A stretch of 6,113 nucleotides of DNA, from the NCBI GenBank assembly GCA_003476595.1, contig DMTU01000193.1, positions 543 through 6,655 of the forward strand. The letters run 5' to 3'. Position 1 is the stretch's first letter; each line of letters begins with the position of its first letter. Below are positions 1 through 6,113 of the stretch, piece by piece. The translations under genes were made by a program, and so were the position numbers. The DNA comes from Acidimicrobiaceae bacterium (GTDB lineage Bacteria; Actinomycetota; Acidimicrobiia; Acidimicrobiales; Salinilacustritrichaceae). Under the pieces are notes generated by a model. The model did no database searches. It had not been told where the DNA came from and saw nothing but the letters and a program-made list of their open reading frames with translations.

Positions 1-254
1 CCGAAGCCCGCCGTCAGGCGCTCGCCGAGGCCAAGGCGCGCGAGGCCCGCCTCGCCGGTGCGCCGACCGCCCCGTCCATCGCCAACGCCGCGCCCTCCGA
101 GGTCGCCGCCGCCGCCCAGGCCGAGGCCGAGACGGCCACCCCGTCGGCGGAGATCCTCCAGGACGCGGCCCCGAGCCCCGAGGCCGACGTCGCCGACGAC
201 CAGTCGTCGCCGTCCTCCGACACGCCCCCCGCAACCGAGAACACGGAGTCGTAG
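1..254 (+). CDS. rpsB: 30S ribosomal protein S2, C-terminal tail (partial, 5' end outside window)
   Basis: An open frame enters from the left edge (first full codon at base 3) and stops at TAG 252-254, giving the last 83 residues. The visible part starts with a charged, helix-prone stretch (EARRQALAEAKAREARLAG) and then becomes a low-complexity tail rich in Ala, Glu, Pro, Ser and Asp, ending ATENTES. No folded S2 core is visible, so identity rests mainly on position: the gene directly before tsf is almost universally rpsB, and S2 proteins of high-GC Gram-positives often carry a variable acidic C-terminal extension. S2 sits on the back of the 30S subunit, and its loading with S1-type proteins supports initiation. 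The stop is 7 bases before the tsf start, so the two genes are almost certainly co-transcribed. The tail itself could belong to another protein, but the context makes that unlikely. Confidence 0.72.
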   Translation, partial: EARRQALAEAKAREARLAGAPTAPSIANAAPSEVAAAAQAEAETATPSAEILQDAAPSPEADVADDQSSPSSDTPPATENTES

Positions 255-261
255 AGCACCA

Positions 262-2371
<2,110 letters not shown>

Positions 2372-2372
2372 C

Positions 2373-2378
2373 GGGAGG
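2373..2378 (+). promoter_or_regulatory. Shine-Dalgarno of cdsA
   Basis: GGGAGG lies 9 bases before ATG 2388 in the 16-base gap between frr and cdsA. It is the best match to the anti-Shine-Dalgarno in the window and fixes the cdsA start at 2388, rather than at an upstream start near 2307 inside frr. Confidence 0.8.
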
Positions 2379-2387
2379 CCAACGCCC

Positions 2388-3953
2388 ATGAATGACGACG
2401 AGAACCAGCCCGACAGCGGTCGGGACCGGCCGGCCGATCCGGAGGGCGTGCGCATCATCGGGGCCGAAGAGGCCGCCGAGGCGCTCGAACGCGACGACGT
2501 CGCCCACCGGCGCGCCCCGGAGGAGCCCCGACCGGGCGACCGGCCCGGCCCGCCGCCCCCCGACGCCCCCGAGCCCGTGCTGCGGTTCCCGTTGTCGTCC
2601 ACCGCCGCCGACGAGCCGTCGGCGGAGCTGCCCCACTGGACCGAGCCGCCCACCGGCCAGCAGTCCGCCGTCGGCGGCACGATCTTCGACGACGAGTCCG
2701 GCGACGAGGACTGGTCCGGCTTCTCCGCCGCCCCGCGCTGGCGCGACGAGGGCGACGAGTGGAGCGACGACGAGGACCTGCGCACCTTCGGCGGCGACGA
2801 CACCCGCGTCGGCGCCCTCGACACCGACCGCCCCGATCCCGACGACTTCTTCACCTTCGACGACCTCGACGGCCCGCCCGCCGGCCGGTCGGTGTTCGCC
2901 GACGACCCCGGGGTCGCGGCCCAGGCCGACGCCCTCTACGACGACGACGGCTACGCGCCGGTCGACTACGACGAGGCCGGCTTCGGCGACGCCGGGTACG
3001 TGGAGGCCTCCCCGAGCGGGGAGAACCCCGCGCTGTCCACCGGCCCCCGCAAGATCGTCGTCGGCGGCGGCCGGGTGACCCCCGGCAACCCCGCCACCCC
3101 CCGCCCGGCCCGCTCCGGTGTCGGCGGCGACCGCGACATCGGGCAGGCCGCCATCGTCGGCGTCGGCTTCCTCGCGGTGGCCGCCGTGCTGTTCTTCCTC
3201 GGCCCGGCCACGGCCGCGCTGCTCGTGGTCGGCGTGGTCACCTTCGCCGTCGCCGAGCTGTTCGCGAAGCTGCGCGAGGTGGGCTACCAGCCCGCCGCGC
3301 TGCTCGGCATCGTGGCCACCGCCGGCATGGCCATCGGCACCTACCACCGGGGCGAGGCCGCCATCCCGGTCGTGCTCGTCCTCGTGCTCGCCTTCTCCAT
3401 GCTCTGGTTCCTGTTCGGCGCGGGGGAGGGCCAGGCCACCCTCAACATCGGCGTCACGCTGCTCGGCGTCGCCTGGGTCGGCATGTTCGGCTCCTACGGC
3501 ACCGCGCTCCTCGGCGTGCAGGGGGGCGAGGGCATCGGCGACGCCGGCAAGGGCATCCTCTTCGGCGCCATCCTCGGCACCATCGCCTACGACATCGGCG
3601 GGTACTTCGTGGGTCGCAGCGCCGGCCGGTCCTCGCTGTCCTCGGCGAGCCCGAACAAGACCGTCGAGGGCCTGCTCGGGGGCTGCATCGCCGCCATCAC
3701 CGTCAGCGTCATCTACGGGCTCCTCACCCAGCCCTTCGGCTCCCTCGGCCAGGGCCTCATGCTCGGCGTGGCCGTGGCCGTCGCCGCCCCGCTCGGCGAC
3801 CTGTGCCAGTCGATGATCAAGCGCGACCTCGGCATCAAGGACATGGGCGCGGTCCTGCCCGGCCACGGCGGCCTGCTCGATCGCTTCGACGGGCTGCTCT
3901 TCGTGCTCCCGGCTGTGTACTACGTGGCCAAGGTGTCCGACTTCTTCCTGTGA
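2388..3953 (+). CDS. cdsA: Phosphatidate cytidylyltransferase (CDP-diglyceride synthase) with long acidic N-terminal extension
   Basis: CdsA is the membrane enzyme that joins CTP and phosphatidic acid to give CDP-diacylglycerol, the precursor of phosphatidylglycerol, cardiolipin and phosphatidylinositol lipids. The 521-residue product is about twice the usual length. Residues 254-521 hold the complete catalytic domain, with about eight or nine hydrophobic segments (for example 254-271, 274-292, 325-343, 352-376, 389-401, 434-447, 456-470, 502-514). It has [10 protein letters not shown] (401-410), [12 protein letters not shown] (421-432) and the full family signature at 475-501 (S-x-x-[15 protein letters not shown]). 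Residues 1-250 are hydrophilic, Asp/Glu/Pro-rich and lack any hydrophobic segment, so they are probably cytoplasmic and disordered. They include [14 protein letters not shown] (21-34) and [10 protein letters not shown] (81-90), plus aromatic residues set in acidic runs. The start at ATG 2388 is supported by a good Shine-Dalgarno. The role of the extension is unknown. Confidence 0.95.
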   Translation: MNDDENQPDSGRDRPADPEGVRIIGAEEAAEALERDDVAHRRAPEEPRPGDRPGPPPPDAPEPVLRFPLSSTAADEPSAELPHWTEPPTGQQSAVGGTIFDDESGDEDWSGFSAAPRWRDEGDEWSDDEDLRTFGGDDTRVGALDTDRPDPDDFFTFDDLDGPPAGRSVFADDPGVAAQADALYDDDGYAPVDYDEAGFGDAGYVEASPSGENPALSTGPRKIVVGGGRVTPGNPATPRPARSGVGGDRDIGQAAIVGVGFLAVAAVLFFLGPATAALLVVGVVTFAVAELFAKLREVGYQPAALLGIVATAGMAIGTYHRGEAAIPVVLVLVLAFSMLWFLFGAGEGQATLNIGVTLLGVAWVGMFGSYGTALLGVQGGEGIGDAGKGILFGAILGTIAYDIGGYFVGRSAGRSSLSSASPNKTVEGLLGGCIAAITVSVIYGLLTQPFGSLGQGLMLGVAVAVAAPLGDLCQSMIKRDLGIKDMGAVLPGHGGLLDRFDGLLFVLPAVYYVAKVSDFFL

Positions 3954-3965
3954 TCTGATCGCGCC

Positions 3966-5132
3966 GTGACCACCATCTCGATCGCCGGTTCCACCGGGTC
4001 GATCGGAACCCAGACCCTCGAGGTCGTCGCGGCCGAACCCGACCGGTTCGAGGTCGTCGCCCTCGGCGCCGGGTCCTCGGTCGACGCCCTCATCGAGCAG
4101 GCGATCGCCGTGCGCCCGCAGGTCGTGGCCATCGCCGACGCGTCCCGGGCCGCGGAGGTCGAGGCCGGCGTGCCGGCCGGCACCGAGGTCGTGGCCGGCC
4201 CCGACGCCCTGGCCGCCATCAGCGGCGTGGCCGACGTGTGCGTGAACGGCGTGGTCGGCTTCGCCGGGCTCCCGGTCACCCTCGGCGCGCTCCACGCCGG
4301 CAAGCGCCTGGCGCTGGCCAACAAGGAATCCCTCATCGCGGCCGGGCCGGTCGTGCGCGACGCCCGCCGCACCCCGGGCGCCGACCTGGTGCCGGTGGAC
4401 TCCGAGCACTGCGCCGTGCACATGTGCCTGCGGGGCAGCGACGGCGGGCGCCGGGTCCACGAGATCGTGCTCACCGCATCGGGCGGGCCGTTCCGGGGTC
4501 GCAGCCGGGCCGACCTGGCCGAGGTCACCGTCGACGACGCGCTCGACCACCCGACCTGGAGCATGGGCCCCAAGATCACGGTCGACTCCTCCACGCTCAT
4601 GAACAAGGGCCTGGAGGTCATCGAGGCCCACGAGCTGTTCGCCGAGGACTACGGCGTCGGCTTCGACGACATCGACGTCGTCGTGCACCCGCAGTCGATC
4701 ATCCACTCGATGGTCACCTACAGCGACGGCGCCACCATCGCCCAGCTGTCGATGCCCGACATGCGGCTGCCCATCGGGTACGCCCTGGCCCACCCGGATC
4801 GCATCGCCACGCCGTTCGGGCCGATCGACTGGCGCAGCCTCGCCCGGCTCGACTTCGAGGCGCCCGACCGCGAGGCGTTCCCGTGCCTCGACCTGGCGTA
4901 CCGGGCCGGCCGGGCCGGCGGGTTGGCGCCGGCGACGCTGAACGCCGCCAACGAGGTCGCCGTGGAGGCGTTCCTGGCCGGCCGGATCCGCTGGATCGAC
5001 ATCCCTGACGTTCTCTCCGCCGTCCTGGACCGGCACAATGGGGGAACCGCCAGCACCCTCGACGACGTCCTCGGTGCCGATGCCGACGCCCGTCGGCTGG
5101 CGACTCGCCTCGTCGAGCAGAGGAACGCCTGA
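3966..5132 (+). CDS. dxr: 1-deoxy-D-xylulose 5-phosphate reductoisomerase (DXR)
   Basis: Dxr (IspC) converts 1-deoxy-D-xylulose 5-phosphate to 2-C-methyl-D-erythritol 4-phosphate with NADPH and a divalent metal. This is the first committed step of the MEP isoprenoid pathway and the target of fosmidomycin. The 388-residue length is typical. The N-terminal NADPH-binding loop is GSTGSIGTQTLEV (8-20). ANKES lies at 118-122. PVDSEH gives metal ligands Asp145 and Glu147. ASGGPFRG contains substrate-binding Ser172, and HPTWSMGPKITVDSSTLMNK contains His195, followed by the third metal ligand Glu217 in NKGLEVIEAHELF. VHPQSIIHSMV and the C-terminal NAANEVAVEAFL are also intact, so the enzyme should be active. 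GTG 3966 is the only start before the dinucleotide loop. It lies 12 bases after the cdsA stop, and I see no clear Shine-Dalgarno. It is followed without a gap by the protease gene. Confidence 0.98.
   Translation: MTTISIAGSTGSIGTQTLEVVAAEPDRFEVVALGAGSSVDALIEQAIAVRPQVVAIADASRAAEVEAGVPAGTEVVAGPDALAAISGVADVCVNGVVGFAGLPVTLGALHAGKRLALANKESLIAAGPVVRDARRTPGADLVPVDSEHCAVHMCLRGSDGGRRVHEIVLTASGGPFRGRSRADLAEVTVDDALDHPTWSMGPKITVDSSTLMNKGLEVIEAHELFAEDYGVGFDDIDVVVHPQSIIHSMVTYSDGATIAQLSMPDMRLPIGYALAHPDRIATPFGPIDWRSLARLDFEAPDREAFPCLDLAYRAGRAGGLAPATLNAANEVAVEAFLAGRIRWIDIPDVLSAVLDRHNGGTASTLDDVLGADADARRLATRLVEQRNA
5119..5124 (+). promoter_or_regulatory. Shine-Dalgarno of the site-2 protease gene
   Basis: AGAGGA within the last codons of dxr ends 8 bases before GTG 5133. 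This supports 5133 as the start of the downstream gene even though there is no intergenic space (TGA followed directly by GTG). Confidence 0.65.
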
Positions 5133-6113
5133 GTGACCAGCCTCCAGCACCCCCCGTCGCAGCCCACGCAACCGCCGACGCCGCCGCCCCCGCCCGGGCG
5201 CCAGCAGGAGGAGGAGCGCAGCACCAGCCCGGTCCGCCTCGCGATCCTCGCCGGCCTCGTCGCCTGGCTCGGTCTCGCCGGCGGGTGGGCTCCCCTCGTG
5301 GTGGTCTTCGGCGTCGTGGTCATGATCTTCCTCCACGAGCTCGGCCACTACTTCGCCGCCAAGTGGGGCGGGATGAAGGTCACCGAGTTCTTCATCGGCT
5401 TCGGCCCCAAGATCTGGTCGTTCCAGCGGGGCGAGACCGAGTACGGCCTCAAGGTCATCCCGGCCGGCGCCTACGTGAAGGTCATCGGGATGAACAACCT
5501 CGACGAGGTCGATCCCGCGGACGAGGGCAAGACCTACCGCCAGGCCAGCTACCCGCGGCGCATGGCCGTCGCCGTCGCCGGCTCCACCATGCACTTCCTG
5601 CAGGCGCTGCTGCTCCTGTTCGTCCTGTACTCCTTCGTCGGGGTCCCCGGCGGCAGCCTCACCGAGGACAAGGAGTGGGAGGTCGGCGAGGTCGTGCCCG
5701 GCAGCGCCGCCGCCGACGCCGGCCTGCAGGCCGAGGACCGCGTCCTCGAGGTCGACGGCCGCCGCTACGAGACCTTCACCACCTTCGCCGAGGACATCGC
5801 CGAGCGGCCGGGCGAGGACGTCACGTTGTCGGTCCTCCGCGACGGCGAGGTGCTCGACGTGCCCGTCGAGATCGGCATCGCGCCGAGCGACCCCGCCCGG
5901 GGCCTGCTCGGCATCCGCCGCGACCTCGTCACCACCACGGTCGGCCCGGTCCGTGCCGTGGGCGCGTCGGTCAGCGACTTCTGGGACCAGACCGGCGCCA
6001 CGCTCGGCTTCATCGGCTCGTTCAGCCCGACCGACTTCTGGGACAGCGTCGTGAGCAGCGGCAGCGAACCGGCCGCGGTCGACTCGCCCCAGCCGGCATC
6101 CGGCGGCGGGCAG
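5133..6113 (+). CDS. rip: Site-2 protease family intramembrane zinc metalloprotease, RseP/Rip1-like (3' end outside window)
   Basis: The frame opens at GTG 5133 and runs 327 codons to the window edge without a stop. Family M50 proteases cut transmembrane segments of anti-sigma factors and other membrane proteins. The N-terminus is a Pro/Gln-rich, hydrophilic tail (residues 1-33). Hydrophobic segments follow at about 34-50 and 53-67, the latter running into the zinc site HELGHYFAAKWGG (68-80), with His68 and His72 as ligands and Glu69 as catalytic base. Then come FFIGFGPKIWSF, YGLKVIPAGAYVKVIGM, and a third hydrophobic segment starting AVAGSTMHFLQALLLLF (147-163). A PDZ domain follows at about 182-255, with VVPGSAAADAGLQAEDRVLEVDG. 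The C-terminal part carrying the last zinc ligand (Asp, in the N-x-x-P-x-x-x-LDG region) is beyond the window, so completeness cannot be judged. Position right after dxr matches the conserved order seen for rseP/rip; ispG often comes next in actinobacteria. Confidence 0.93.
   Translation, partial: MTSLQHPPSQPTQPPTPPPPPGRQQEEERSTSPVRLAILAGLVAWLGLAGGWAPLVVVFGVVVMIFLHELGHYFAAKWGGMKVTEFFIGFGPKIWSFQRGETEYGLKVIPAGAYVKVIGMNNLDEVDPADEGKTYRQASYPRRMAVAVAGSTMHFLQALLLLFVLYSFVGVPGGSLTEDKEWEVGEVVPGSAAADAGLQAEDRVLEVDGRRYETFTTFAEDIAERPGEDVTLSVLRDGEVLDVPVEIGIAPSDPARGLLGIRRDLVTTTVGPVRAVGASVSDFWDQTGATLGFIGSFSPTDFWDSVVSSGSEPAAVDSPQPASGGGQ

Noticed and set aside
58..261. Possible 68-residue N-terminal extension of EF-Ts
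   Set aside because: It overlaps the rpsB end, reads as Pro/Arg repeats from the wrong frame, and EF-Ts has a normal N-terminus at ATG 262.
2759..3958. Arg-rich 399-codon plus-strand frame inside cdsA
   Set aside because: It is a +1 frame shadow of cdsA made of Arg/His/Pro runs; the cdsA frame carries the intact family signature.
3954..3965. cdsA-dxr gap considered for a terminator or promoter
   Set aside because: Twelve bases are too few for either, and no hairpin or promoter-like boxes are visible; the genes are best read as one operon.
4896..4935. GGCC/CCGG-rich, partly self-complementary run in dxr, considered as a hairpin or terminator
   Set aside because: It encodes the ordinary YRAGRAGGLAPATLNAANE stretch of dxr, has no T-run after it, and similar GC-rich inverted pieces occur all over this sequence by chance.

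Overview
This is a compact, one-direction (+ strand) stretch of a core bacterial housekeeping operon in very GC-rich DNA (roughly 70% or more by eye). The gene order is rpsB (3' end only), tsf, pyrH, frr, cdsA, dxr, then a site-2 protease gene cut by the right edge. The high GC, GTG starts, the absence of uppS between frr and cdsA, and an actinobacteria-like FGAG stretch in UMP kinase suggest a member of the Actinomycetota. A deep-branching class such as Acidimicrobiia is my best guess, but it is an inference from memory of family sequences, not a search.

Layout: 1-254 is the acidic C-terminal tail of ribosomal protein S2. 262-1056 is elongation factor Ts. 1053-1805 is UMP kinase, for which no ATG, GTG or TTG lies near the expected N-terminus; a CTG overlapping the tsf stop is the best start. 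1802-2371 is ribosome recycling factor. 2388-3953 is CDP-diglyceride synthase with an unusual ~250-residue acidic, disordered-looking N-terminal extension. 3966-5132 is DXP reductoisomerase. 5133-6113 is an HELGH-type membrane metalloprotease with a PDZ domain, still open at the window end. Gaps are -4 to 16 bases, so there is no intergenic space over 300 bases. I see no internal promoter, terminator, RNA gene, mobile element or CRISPR.

The genes link translation (S2, EF-Ts, RRF), pyrimidine nucleotide supply (UMP kinase, upstream of the CTP that CdsA uses), phospholipid precursor synthesis (CdsA), isoprenoid precursor synthesis by the MEP pathway (Dxr) and regulated intramembrane proteolysis (Rip/RseP). 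The tight packing and stop/start overlaps imply co-transcription and translational coupling.

Nothing here looks like a new defence or mobile system. The points most worth a second look are the non-standard pyrH start, the CdsA extension with its short linear motifs, and a few substitutions at normally conserved positions (UMP kinase, site-2 protease, EF-Ts).
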